From positions 1-33,207 of the forward strand of contig JAGYNO010000011.1 in the NCBI GenBank assembly GCA_018399955.1: a stretch of 33,207 nt of DNA, read 5' to 3'. The notes under the pieces are model-generated. The model was not told where the DNA came from. It saw nothing but the letters and a program-made list of their open reading frames with translations, and searched no databases. Numbering within the stretch: the stretch's first letter is position 1; every line of letters begins with the position of its first letter. This DNA is from Halanaerobium sp. GTDB lineage: Bacteria > Bacillota > Halanaerobiia > Halanaerobiales > Halanaerobiaceae. The position numbers and the translations under genes were made by a program. Of the stretch, positions 26,229 to 33,207 are shown piece after piece.

Positions 26229-26876
26229 TTACACTTCCATTTCTTCCTGCCAGCTCAAATGATAAATAAGGCTAACAATTCCAACAGCTAAATCTTCATT
26301 TTTCACTGAGACATCATCGGGAACATAAAGTCTTGTTGGCGCAAAATTCCAGATCGCCTTAATACCAGCACCAACCATCAGCTCAGCAACTTCTTGAGCC
26401 GCATCTGAAGGAACAGATATAATCCCTAATTTAATTTCTTCTTTCTGCACAATATCTTTTAATTCCTGAATACTTTCAACTTCTTTGTCATTAATTAAAT
26501 TACCAATTTTATCAAGATCATTATCGAAAACATAGCTAATTTCCAGCCCCATCATCGAAAAACTGCCGTAATTTACCAAAGCCCTACCTAGGTTTCCTGC
26601 ACCAACCAAGATTGACTGCCATGTCCGATCAACTCCTAATATCTTCCCAACTGATCTTTTTAAATCACTAACATTATAGCCAACTCCACGTCTGCCAAAT
26701 TCTCCATAATAAGAGAGGTCTTTTCGTACCTGAGTTGAAGGAATATCCAGTTTTCCTCCAAGATCTTTTGATGAAACAACATCTACATCTTCAAAAGTGC
26801 CCATTTTATCAAGACATCTGTAATATAGAGGTAGTCTTTCGATTGTTGCTCTGGGTATTTTATCTCTATCTTTCAT
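26229..26876 (-). CDS. rex: Redox-sensing repressor Rex
   Basis: A 215-residue NADH/NAD+-sensing repressor. The N-terminal winged helix is IPRATIERLPLYYRCLDKM...VSSKDLGGKLDIPSTQVRKDLSYYGEFGRRGVGY, and the Rossmann domain carries VGAGNLGRALVNY (glycines at 92-97) followed by the FDND acidic end of strand 2. A C-terminal swap helix ends in LIYHLSWQEE. Rex represses fermentation and hydrogen-related genes when NAD+ is high. ATG 26876 follows GGGAGG. It lies 21 bases after metG and is followed closely by walJ and rlmH. I looked for a Rex palindrome (TTGTTAA-N4-TTAACAA) in this window and found no good match. Confidence 0.96.
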   Translation of the reverse strand: MKDRDKIPRATIERLPLYYRCLDKMGTFEDVDVVSSKDLGGKLDIPSTQVRKDLSYYGEFGRRGVGYNVSDLKRSVGKILGVDRTWQSILVGAGNLGRALVNYGSFSMMGLEISYVFDNDLDKIGNLINDKEVESIQELKDIVQKEEIKLGIISVPSDAAQEVAELMVGAGIKAIWNFAPTRLYVPDDVSVKNEDLAVGIVSLIYHLSWQEEMEV

Positions 26877-26897
26877 ATTAATCCCTCCCGATAATAT

Positions 26898-28865
26898 TTA
26901 TTTTACCTGACTTCCATTTGCAATGTCATCACTAACCGTCGACAATACCATCTTACCTGCTGGATTTGAAGCAGCTAAAATCATTCCTTCTGATTTCACA
27001 CCAAAAATGGTAGCAGGTTCTAAATTAGCAACAACAAGAATTTTTTTGCCGATTATATCTTCTGCAGTGAAATGCTGAGAAATACCTGCCACTAATTGTC
27101 TTTCTTCCAGGCCTATATCAACCTGAAGTTTGAGCAGTTTGTCACTTCCTTCAATTATTTCTGCTTCCAAAATTTCGGCGACTCTTATATCTGCATTCAT
27201 AAATTCTTCAAATGTTATTCTATCTTTAATATCTACCAGATCCATTTCAGAATCCTCCTCTTTGCTCTTTTCTGCACCTTCTTCTGCCTCTTTTCTTGCT
27301 TCGATCTCTGCAAAATATTCTTCCAGATCAATCCGTGGAAAAATTGGTTCTCCGTTTGTTACTTTAACTCCAGTTTTCAGTCCACCCCAGTTTGCATCTT
27401 CCCAGCCGGCATTTTGGATTCCATCAAGCTGCGCAATCTGCTCACCGATTTTTTCTGGAGTATCAGTTAAAAACGGCTTTAACATTACAGCAGTTACCCG
27501 CAGTGATTCCAGTAAATTATAAAGAACTGTTTTCAGCCGCGGTTTATTGTTCTCATCCCTGCCGAGTATCCAGGGTGCTGTCTGATCTATATATTTATTG
27601 GTTCTGCGGACCAAATTCCATATTTTTTCCAGAGCAGCCGTATATTTGAGTTCTTCCATCTCTACTTCTACATCTGCTTTGGTGTTTTGTGCTAAATTGA
27701 TCAATTCTTTATCTATTTCTTCCTTTTCTTCGACCTCAGGTATTACACTGTCAAAGTACTGTTCTACCATCGATACAGTCCGATTAAGCAGATTACCTAA
27801 ATCATTTGCAAGGTCGGAATTTATCCTCTGAATCAAAGCTTCTGTTGAATAAGTACCATCTGTGCCAAAAGCAACCTCCCTTAAAAGATAATAGCGGATT
27901 GCATCTCTGCCAAAATCTTCAATTAAAACAACAGGATCTACAACATTACCTTTTGACTTCGACATTTTGCCGGTTTCACTTAAAAGCCAGCCGTGCCCAA
28001 ATACCTGTTTTGGCAGTTCAAGCTCAAGCGCCATCAATATTATCGGCCAGATAACTGTGTGAAAACGCAGTATATCTTTACCAACCAGATGCAGATCAGC
28101 AGGCCAGTAATGTTCGAAGTTTTCCTGGTCAGTTTTGTAGCCAATTGCTGTAATGTAATTGCTCAGTGCATCTATCCAAACATAAATGACATGACCATCA
28201 TCAATCGGAACAGGTACTCCCCAATCAAAGGTTGTTCTGGAAACACTTAAATCATCTAAACCATTTTCAATAAAATTAATCATCTCATTGCGTCTGCTTT
28301 CAGGTTCTATAAACTGCGGATGTTCTTTGATATGCTGCAAAAGGCGGTCAGCATATTTGCTCATCTTAAAGAAATAGCTTTCTTCCTCTACCCATTCAAC
28401 CGGGCGATGACAGTCAGGACATACTTTCTCTCCCCCTTTTTTTTCAAGCTGTCTTTCTGTCCAAAAAGCCTCACATGGAGTACAGTACCAGCCTTCATAC
28501 TTATCTTTATAAATATCACCTTTATCATAAAGTTCTTTAAATATCGCCTGTACTACTTTTTCATGTCTTGCTTCAGTTGTTCTAATAAAATAATCGTAAT
28601 CTATATCCAATTTTTTCCACAGTTCTTTAAAAGTTGTTACAATTTGATCTACATATTCCTTTGTGTCCTTACCTGCTGCTTCTGCTTTTCTTTCAATTTT
28701 TTGCCCGTGTTCATCAGATCCGGTTAAAAACATCGTGTCATAACCCTGCATTTTTTTGTAGCGGGCAATAGTATCTGCTGCCACCGTAGTGTAGGCATGT
28801 CCAATATGTAATTTATCACTTGGATAGTAAATAGGTGTTGTTACATAATATGTATCTTTACTCAA
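26898..28865 (-). CDS. metG: Methionyl-tRNA synthetase
   Basis: A class I synthetase of 655 residues charging tRNA-Met. The catalytic core has PIYYPSDKLHIGHAYTT (HIGH at 20-23), a zinc knuckle with four cysteines (CTPC and CPDC near 128-152), and KMSKSKGNVVDP at 300-311. The anticodon-binding helical domain follows, then an acidic linker (EEGAEKSKEEDSEMD), and a C-terminal EMAPII/Trbp111 domain (ITFEEFMNADIRVAEILEAE...GMILAAS) for tRNA binding and dimerisation. I choose TTG 28865, nine bases after AGGGAGG; the ATG at 28874 abuts that site and is unlikely to be used. It heads the metG-rex-walJ-rlmH unit. Confidence 0.96.
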   Translation of the reverse strand: MSKDTYYVTTPIYYPSDKLHIGHAYTTVAADTIARYKKMQGYDTMFLTGSDEHGQKIERKAEAAGKDTKEYVDQIVTTFKELWKKLDIDYDYFIRTTEARHEKVVQAIFKELYDKGDIYKDKYEGWYCTPCEAFWTERQLEKKGGEKVCPDCHRPVEWVEEESYFFKMSKYADRLLQHIKEHPQFIEPESRRNEMINFIENGLDDLSVSRTTFDWGVPVPIDDGHVIYVWIDALSNYITAIGYKTDQENFEHYWPADLHLVGKDILRFHTVIWPIILMALELELPKQVFGHGWLLSETGKMSKSKGNVVDPVVLIEDFGRDAIRYYLLREVAFGTDGTYSTEALIQRINSDLANDLGNLLNRTVSMVEQYFDSVIPEVEEKEEIDKELINLAQNTKADVEVEMEELKYTAALEKIWNLVRRTNKYIDQTAPWILGRDENNKPRLKTVLYNLLESLRVTAVMLKPFLTDTPEKIGEQIAQLDGIQNAGWEDANWGGLKTGVKVTNGEPIFPRIDLEEYFAEIEARKEAEEGAEKSKEEDSEMDLVDIKDRITFEEFMNADIRVAEILEAEIIEGSDKLLKLQVDIGLEERQLVAGISQHFTAEDIIGKKILVVANLEPATIFGVKSEGMILAASNPAGKMVLSTVSDDIANGSQVK

Positions 28866-28999
28866 ATTAATCATCCTCCCTATTTTTAAATAATATATGA
28901 TTATATATTTTGTTTTCTGAATATTATATAAGAGTTAATTCACAAAATCATTTAAAAAAATTTAAAATAATATGATTCCACTCTCTCAGCCATATTTTT

Positions 29000-29869
29000 C
29001 TAATTTTGATTATCTTTATTTACCGAAATGGCTGTGCCAACCTTATAAACCTCACTTTTAGGCAGATCTCGTAATCCCGCAACTTTCTTAACTGCCTGCT
29101 TTTTTGTGATACCACTCTGCATCAGTAATTTGATATGCTCAAGGATGGAAAGTTCTTCCCAGCCTTCACTTTCTTCTCTGATTTCGGTTCTACCCTCTAT
29201 TACAACAACAATCTCTCCCTTGATCTCCTGATCTTTAAGCCTTTGATAAAGCTCTGCAGCTGTTCCATAATATTTTTCTTCATGTACTTTTGTTATTTCT
29301 CTAGCGATAACAGTCTGCCTTACAGCCATTTCTTCACTAAATTCTTTTAAATCTTTTAATGTATTTTTCAAGCGGTAGGGTGATTCGTAAAAAACTGTGC
29401 TTTTATTTTCCAGAGCCAGTTCTTCTAAAAACTCTCTGCGTTCATTCCCACTGCGGGGAATAAATGATCTAAATACAAAAGAAGAAATATCGAGTCCAGA
29501 AACAACTAAAGCTGCCAAAAATGCACTTGGGCCGGGAATTGGTATTAGCTCTATACTAGCTTTAACTGCTTCCTTGACCAAGATTTGACCTGGATCTGAG
29601 ATAACAGGCATTCCTGCATCACTGAGTAAAGCTATATCTTGCCCAGAATTTAATTTTTCTATTATTTCTCTGCTTCTCTGCCGCTCATTATGTTCATGAT
29701 AAGAAAGCAGCTTTTTTTCTATAGAAAAATAGTTCAAAAGTTTTCTGCTGTGGCGGGTATCTTCACATGCTATCATATCCACCCTCTGCATAACATCCAG
29801 CAGGCGCTGGCTGACATCAGCAAGATTACCGATTGGAGTACCACAAATATATAGTTTACCTTTTCCCAA
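29000..29869 (-). CDS. rsmI: 16S rRNA (cytidine1402-2'-O)-methyltransferase
   Basis: A 289-residue tetrapyrrole-methylase-fold enzyme that 2'-O-methylates C1402 in the 30S decoding centre. Signatures are LYICGTPIGNLADVSQR at the start, IACEDTRHSRKLLNYF, ALLSDAGMPVISDPG and IPIPGPSAFLAALVVSGL, followed by the FYESPYRLKNTL and EITKVHEE segments. The C-terminal helical tail (KKQAVKKVAGLRDLPKSEVYKVG) is the usual RsmI extension. The start is TTG 29869 directly after the trmN6 stop, with GGGGAGG nine bases upstream inside that gene. It closes the darA-to-rsmI cluster, as in Bacillus. Confidence 0.96.
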   Translation of the reverse strand: MGKGKLYICGTPIGNLADVSQRLLDVMQRVDMIACEDTRHSRKLLNYFSIEKKLLSYHEHNERQRSREIIEKLNSGQDIALLSDAGMPVISDPGQILVKEAVKASIELIPIPGPSAFLAALVVSGLDISSFVFRSFIPRSGNERREFLEELALENKSTVFYESPYRLKNTLKDLKEFSEEMAVRQTVIAREITKVHEEKYYGTAAELYQRLKDQEIKGEIVVVIEGRTEIREESEGWEELSILEHIKLLMQSGITKKQAVKKVAGLRDLPKSEVYKVGTAISVNKDNQN

Positions 29870-30595
29870 TTATATGTCCTCCCCATAGATCTCTTTTACT
29901 TCAGCTGTGTATTGATTACTCTGCCCTTTGTAAATAAGCAAAACTGGCTTGATCCGCAGACCGGGATTAGCACCTTTTTTTGCCTTAAGTAAAAAAATAT
30001 CAGCTTCTTTATCAAGACGAGACTGAACGAGCCTAAGTTCTTTAGCCTGAAAATTATATTCCGAAAGTTTTTCTATAACTTCGGTCAGTCTTTCTGCTCG
30101 ATAAACAATATAAAAAATACCTCCATATTTTAATATATAAGCTGCTGCTTTTATGACATCCTCTATTTCTGCATGTATTTCGTGTCTTGCTGCTGCCAAA
30201 AATTTATTTTCTGTAATCTGTCCTTCATTGAGAGGTAAATATGGTGGGTTAGAAACTACAACATCAAATGAACCAGCTGTAGTGATATCTTCAAGGCTGC
30301 AGAGATCATGATTGATTATTTCTATTTTTTCTTCTAAATTATTATATTTAACATTTCTTTCAGCAAGATCTGCAAGAGCTTTTTGTATTTCTATACCTGT
30401 TACTTTTACACCTTTATTTTTATATGCTAAAAGCAGAGGAATAACTCCACTGCCTGTTCCCAGATCAACTACTCTATCACCACTGCGAAGTTCTGCAAAA
30501 TTAGCCAGCAGTACTGAATCAGTTCCAAATTTAAAAAACCTACTGTCCTGTATTATCTCCAACTCATCTTTGATAAGATAATGAATCTCTTCCAT
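29870..30595 (-). CDS. trmN6: tRNA1(Val) (adenine37-N6)-methyltransferase-like protein
   Basis: A 241-residue N6-adenine methyltransferase of the TrmN6/YabB family. It starts with the family segment LKD-type ELEIIQDSRFFKFGTDSVLLANFA, then motif I VVDLGTGSGVIPLLL (44-50), the acidic GIEIQ strand end, and the catalytic NPPY at 116-119 followed by LPLNEGQ. N6-methylation of A37 in tRNA-Val is the known role in Enterobacteria; the Firmicute substrate is inferred from family and synteny (yabA-yabB-rsmI). ATG 30595 follows GGAGAAAT, four bases after the yabA stop. Its stop and the TTG start of rsmI are adjacent. Confidence 0.87.
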   Translation of the reverse strand: MEEIHYLIKDELEIIQDSRFFKFGTDSVLLANFAELRSGDRVVDLGTGSGVIPLLLAYKNKGVKVTGIEIQKALADLAERNVKYNNLEEKIEIINHDLCSLEDITTAGSFDVVVSNPPYLPLNEGQITENKFLAAARHEIHAEIEDVIKAAAYILKYGGIFYIVYRAERLTEVIEKLSEYNFQAKELRLVQSRLDKEADIFLLKAKKGANPGLRIKPVLLIYKGQSNQYTAEVKEIYGEDI

Positions 30596-30599
30596 GCAG

Positions 30600-30920
30600 T
30601 TATTTCTCCTTACCTTGATTTTCTAAGAGGCTTAAGCAAAAAAGGCAGTCACCTTTTCTTTTTTCACCAAAACTTAAAGGACAGACATGATAACCTTCAT
30701 CATAAATATCTATCAGATTACTGTAGCCTTCTTTTTCCCGTAGTGAGTCATCTACCTGATCATCGAAAAGAAGATTTTTGAGTTCTTTATTTTCTCTCTG
30801 AAGTTCTTCATTTTCCTGATAAAGCTGGTAGGTTATATCCTTAAGTTTGTGAAAACGAAGTGAAAGTGCCTCTATCTGTTCCTGAAAATGGGCAAGGGTA
30901 CTCAAGATTTTCTGGTCCAT
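30600..30920 (-). CDS. yabA: Replication initiation control protein YabA
   Basis: A 106-residue negative regulator of replication initiation that bridges DnaA and the DnaN clamp. Residues about 5-50 form a leucine-zipper-like coiled coil (LAHFQEQIEALSLRFHKLK...ENEELQRENKELKNLL). The C-terminal zinc site is His78, Cys80, Cys92 and Cys95 in YHVCPLSFGEKRKGDCLFC, complete for the family. I use ATG 30920 rather than the TTG directly before it. It sits between ricT (gap about 36 bases) and trmN6 in the order found in Bacillus. Confidence 0.92.
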   Translation of the reverse strand: MDQKILSTLAHFQEQIEALSLRFHKLKDITYQLYQENEELQRENKELKNLLFDDQVDDSLREKEGYSNLIDIYDEGYHVCPLSFGEKRKGDCLFCLSLLENQGKEK

Positions 30921-30956
30921 CAACTACCCATCCTTTCAAAATCAGTTAATCTCATT

Positions 30957-31751
30957 TTAATCATCCAGATCATCTACATCAACTTCTATATTATCATCTG
31001 TGCCGATATCAACCTCTACCGTATGTTTTACAAGATTACGCTCAACTACTTTACCATGACCCATCTCTAACTCTACTTTTTCGCCTACATTAGGCATTTC
31101 TTTTTTTAATCTGCGGTAAGTAGTTGCCTCATATTGAAGACAGCACATTAAACGACCACATAAACCTGATATTTTAGCAGGGTTTAAAGATAAATCCTGT
31201 TTTTTTGCCATTTTTATGGAAATCGGCTGAAAATCTCTCAAAAATGTTGCACAGCAGATCGGTAAACCACATGGTCCAAGTCCACCAAGCATTTTTGCTT
31301 CATCCCTCACACCTATCTGCCTCAGTTCGATGCGTGTCTTAAATACTGAAGCTAAGTCCTTGACAAGTTCTCTAAAATCAACTCTTCCATCTGCAGTAAA
31401 ATAAAATATAATTTTATTATGGTCAAATGTAAACTCCACATCGATCAGCTTCATCGGCAGTCTGTGTTTTTCTATCTTATCTAAACAAATATCAAAAGCC
31501 TCTTCTTCAAGCTTCTGATTTTTTTCGTGTTTTTCTCTATCTCTAAGTGTTGCTTTCCTAATTACATCTTTTAGGGGAGCAACGATTTCATCTTCTGTTA
31601 CTTCTTTTTTACCAACAACTACTTCTGCATATTCTATTCCCCGTGCAGTTTCTACTATTACATTGTCTCCAGTTTTAATCTCTAAATTTCCAGGATCAAA
31701 GTAATAGATTTTACCGGCTGTTTTAAAACTAACTCCAACTACCGTATTCAT
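30957..31751 (-). CDS. ricT: RicT (YaaT/PSP1) protein
   Basis: A 264-residue PSP1-domain protein. In Bacillus it joins RicA and RicF in the Y-complex that adjusts RNase Y cleavage and carries iron-sulfur clusters. The six conserved cysteines are visible: Cys161, Cys166 and Cys167 in LGPCGLPICCATFL, and Cys198, Cys203 and Cys204 in GLCGRLMCCLQYE. The PSP1 core is TGDNVIVETARGIEYAEVV at the N-terminus. The C-terminus is unusually acidic (DIGTDDNIEVDVDDLDD). ATG 31751 follows GAGGTG. It lies 24 bases after holB. Confidence 0.93.
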   Translation of the reverse strand: MNTVVGVSFKTAGKIYYFDPGNLEIKTGDNVIVETARGIEYAEVVVGKKEVTEDEIVAPLKDVIRKATLRDREKHEKNQKLEEEAFDICLDKIEKHRLPMKLIDVEFTFDHNKIIFYFTADGRVDFRELVKDLASVFKTRIELRQIGVRDEAKMLGGLGPCGLPICCATFLRDFQPISIKMAKKQDLSLNPAKISGLCGRLMCCLQYEATTYRRLKKEMPNVGEKVELEMGHGKVVERNLVKHTVEVDIGTDDNIEVDVDDLDD

Positions 31752-31775
31752 TTATTTTTACACCTCTATTATTAG

Positions 31776-32765
31776 CTATTCTTGATCAGGCTGGCGTAGT
31801 TTAAAAAATAATACTTCCAGACTTAAATTTGCTCTTACATTTTCTTTAATATATCTTTCTGTTCTATCAATTGAGTCCAATTTTTCGATAATACTATCTA
31901 AACTCATTAAAGCTTTATTGTGTTTTAAATGCTCTAGATAATCTTTATTTTTTACTGCTCCCAGACAATCCTGTTTAATCATCATTATATCGCGATACCA
32001 GTCTGATAGCAAATCAAAACAGGGAAAGTCGGACTTTAATAATTCTAATAATTTATCTGTTATTTTAAATATATCGATTGTATTTTTAGAATCTATATCG
32101 GAGAGAAAATCATAGATAATTTTCCTGTTTTCAAAATAGCTTTCTCTTTCGGCAGCTTTTAATGCCCTACCCGGGCTTCCATCAGCTGTCAAACTTAGTA
32201 TTTCAGCCTTTTCTGCTTCCAAACCTTTATCAAGCAGCAGACTTTTTATTTTTTCTTTTTCTACATTTTTTAATTTTATCTGCTGACAGCGGGATATAAT
32301 TGTGGGCAGCATTTTACCTGTATCTTCAGCCAGCAAAATGATAGTCGCAAAAAAAGGAGGGTCTTCAAGTGTTTTTAATAAGCTGTTTGCTGCCTCTTTT
32401 GTCATTTCTTCAGCATTTTCAATTATATATATTTTATGGTCGCTTTCATATGGTTTATAAGCTATTTCTTTTTTTAACTCACGGATCTGGTCAATTGAAA
32501 TTGCATTTTTATCTTCTAAAATAGCAATCCTTTTAAAATCAGGATGATTTTGATGAGCCATCTTTCTGCAGTTAATACAGCTTCCACAGCTGTCCAGCTC
32601 TAATTCTTTACAAAAAACTGCCTTCGAAAATTCGAAGGCTAGTTTGAATTTACCTATCCCGTTTTGTCCACTAAAAAGATAAGCATGACTTATTCTGTCT
32701 TTTCTTATCTCATCTTTTAGTATTTTTACTGCCTCTTGTTGTCCCAATAATGAAACAAAACTCAT
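31776..32765 (-). CDS. holB: DNA polymerase III subunit delta-prime
   Basis: A 329-residue clamp-loader stator subunit. It has the AAA+ start (LGQQEAVKILKDEI), a P-loop GQNGIGKFK (Lys39) in which the usual Thr/Ser after Lys is Phe, as expected for a non-ATPase delta-prime, a four-cysteine zinc module (Cys52, Cys60, Cys63, Cys66), the NAEEMTKEAANSLLKTLEDPP stretch that is nearly diagnostic for the family, and ISRCQQIKLK (SRC arginine finger). ATG 32765 follows AGAGGAG. It comes after darA and before ricT; yaaR, often between darA and holB, is absent here. Confidence 0.93.
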   Translation of the reverse strand: MSFVSLLGQQEAVKILKDEIRKDRISHAYLFSGQNGIGKFKLAFEFSKAVFCKELELDSCGSCINCRKMAHQNHPDFKRIAILEDKNAISIDQIRELKKEIAYKPYESDHKIYIIENAEEMTKEAANSLLKTLEDPPFFATIILLAEDTGKMLPTIISRCQQIKLKNVEKEKIKSLLLDKGLEAEKAEILSLTADGSPGRALKAAERESYFENRKIIYDFLSDIDSKNTIDIFKITDKLLELLKSDFPCFDLLSDWYRDIMMIKQDCLGAVKNKDYLEHLKHNKALMSLDSIIEKLDSIDRTERYIKENVRANLSLEVLFFKLRQPDQE

Positions 32766-32796
32766 AGAAAAACTCCTCTAAATTATATATTATCAT

Positions 32797-33156
32797 TTAT
32801 AGTTTTGCGAACTGCTCTACATCGAGAATAAATACAGTTGCTCCACCTATCTTAATTTCCATTGGAAAAGAATAATAACCTTCAAGCGAATTTGCCACAG
32901 GTGACATAGGAGCTACTGTCTTTTTGCGGGATTCACAGTTCTCTTTGATAATTTCAAGCACCTCATCAACATGGTCTTCATCAGAACCAATTATGAAGGT
33001 GGTATTACCCTCCCGCAGAAATCCACCGGTAGATGCTAATTTAGTTGTTTGAAAACCAGCACCTGTCAAAGATTCCAGAAGATCTGATGCATCGTGATCA
33101 TGGACAACCGCAACCACCATTTTTACAGTCTTACCTGAATTAGCTCTTTTTTCCAT
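32797..33156 (-). CDS. darA: Cyclic-di-AMP receptor DarA (PII-like)
   Basis: A 119-residue PII-like signal protein of the DarA/PstA (YaaQ) family, which binds cyclic di-AMP. The hallmark TTKLASTGGFLREGNTTFIIG is present at about 37-57, followed by the EVLEIIKENCESRKK helix and the GGATVFILDVEQF C-terminal strand. The N-terminus carries about ten extra residues (EKRANSGKTV) before the usual first strand; ATG 33156 is well supported by GGGAGG and by its overlap (TAATG) with the preceding reading frame. It likely signals cell-wall or osmolyte status, relevant to a salt-adapted host. Confidence 0.92.
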   Translation of the reverse strand: MEKRANSGKTVKMVVAVVHDHDASDLLESLTGAGFQTTKLASTGGFLREGNTTFIIGSDEDHVDEVLEIIKENCESRKKTVAPMSPVANSLEGYYSFPMEIKIGGATVFILDVEQFAKL

Positions 33157-33207
33157 TATAATAACCTCCCGGTAGTTATTTTTTGTATTTCTTTCTGCAC
33201 TTTATTT
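33156..33207 (-). CDS. C-terminal end of a truncated gene, probably tmk
   Basis: The 16 residues NKVQKEIQKITTGRLL followed by TAA run in from the right edge, and the stop shares one base with the darA start (TAATG), a typical operon junction. Thymidylate kinase precedes darA in many Firmicutes and ends in a similar amphipathic helix. The assignment rests on synteny alone. Confidence 0.4.
   Translation of the reverse strand, partial: NKVQKEIQKITTGRLL

Noticed and set aside
28866-28874. metG start at ATG 28874
   Set aside because: The Shine-Dalgarno site AGGGAGG directly touches this ATG; TTG 28865 has correct spacing.

Overview
The window looks like a chromosomal segment of a low-GC, anaerobic, fermentative Firmicute. 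Halanaerobium or a close relative in the Halanaerobiales is the best guess. Supports are the AT-rich DNA, two T-box leaders, Firmicute synteny (darA-holB-ricT-yabA-trmN6-rsmI; DUF1934-argS-pyrG; metG-rex-walJ-rlmH), frequent TTG starts after strong Shine-Dalgarno sites, and a secreted SurA-like protein that fits the two-membrane envelope of that order. No species assignment is possible by eye. Almost everything is on the minus strand; the one plus-strand gene is an OsmC-family protein at about 23.05-23.49 kb. I see no mobile element, CRISPR array, rRNA or tRNA.

Layout from left to right, although transcription mostly runs right to left: 1-469, truncated Ca2+/cation antiporter; 0.6-6.4 kb, class II aldolase, a novel multi-CxxC protein, a lone crotonase, pyrG and argS; 6.7-10.6 kb, DUF1934 protein, flavodoxin-like protein, thioredoxin paired with a double-active-site glutaredoxin-like protein, and an M18 aminopeptidase; 10.7-20.2 kb, a SurA-like chaperone and the aromatic amino acid block; 20.3-22.7 kb, a sodium:solute symporter with a small membrane partner and a NiaR-type regulator; 23.0-24.7 kb, OsmC-family protein, a secreted COG3650-like protein and a zinc-finger methyltransferase; 24.9-28.9 kb, rlmH, walJ-like hydrolase, rex and metG; 29.0-33.2 kb, rsmI, trmN6, yabA, ricT, holB, darA and the last codons of a gene that is probably tmk.

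The aromatic block is the most informative region. pheA has its own promoter and a T-box with a UUC (Phe) specifier. The next transcript starts at a perfect consensus promoter followed by a T-box with a UAC (Tyr) specifier, then aroF2-tyrA-aroA-hisC-aroF1-aroC and perhaps the SurA-like gene, ending at a terminator near 10.65 kb. Tyrosine shortage should therefore open the common pathway and tyrA, while phenylalanine shortage opens pheA. The two DAHP synthases are recent paralogues whose catalytic barrels are nearly the same but whose N-terminal regulatory domains have diverged.

The leads most worth a second look are an unusually short Stem I in the Tyr T-box, three TCTTTACAG repeats between niaR and the symporter pair (a candidate vitamin B3 uptake system), a perfect 22-bp inverted repeat inside the aro operon, and a hisC-tail-like relic upstream of aroF2.
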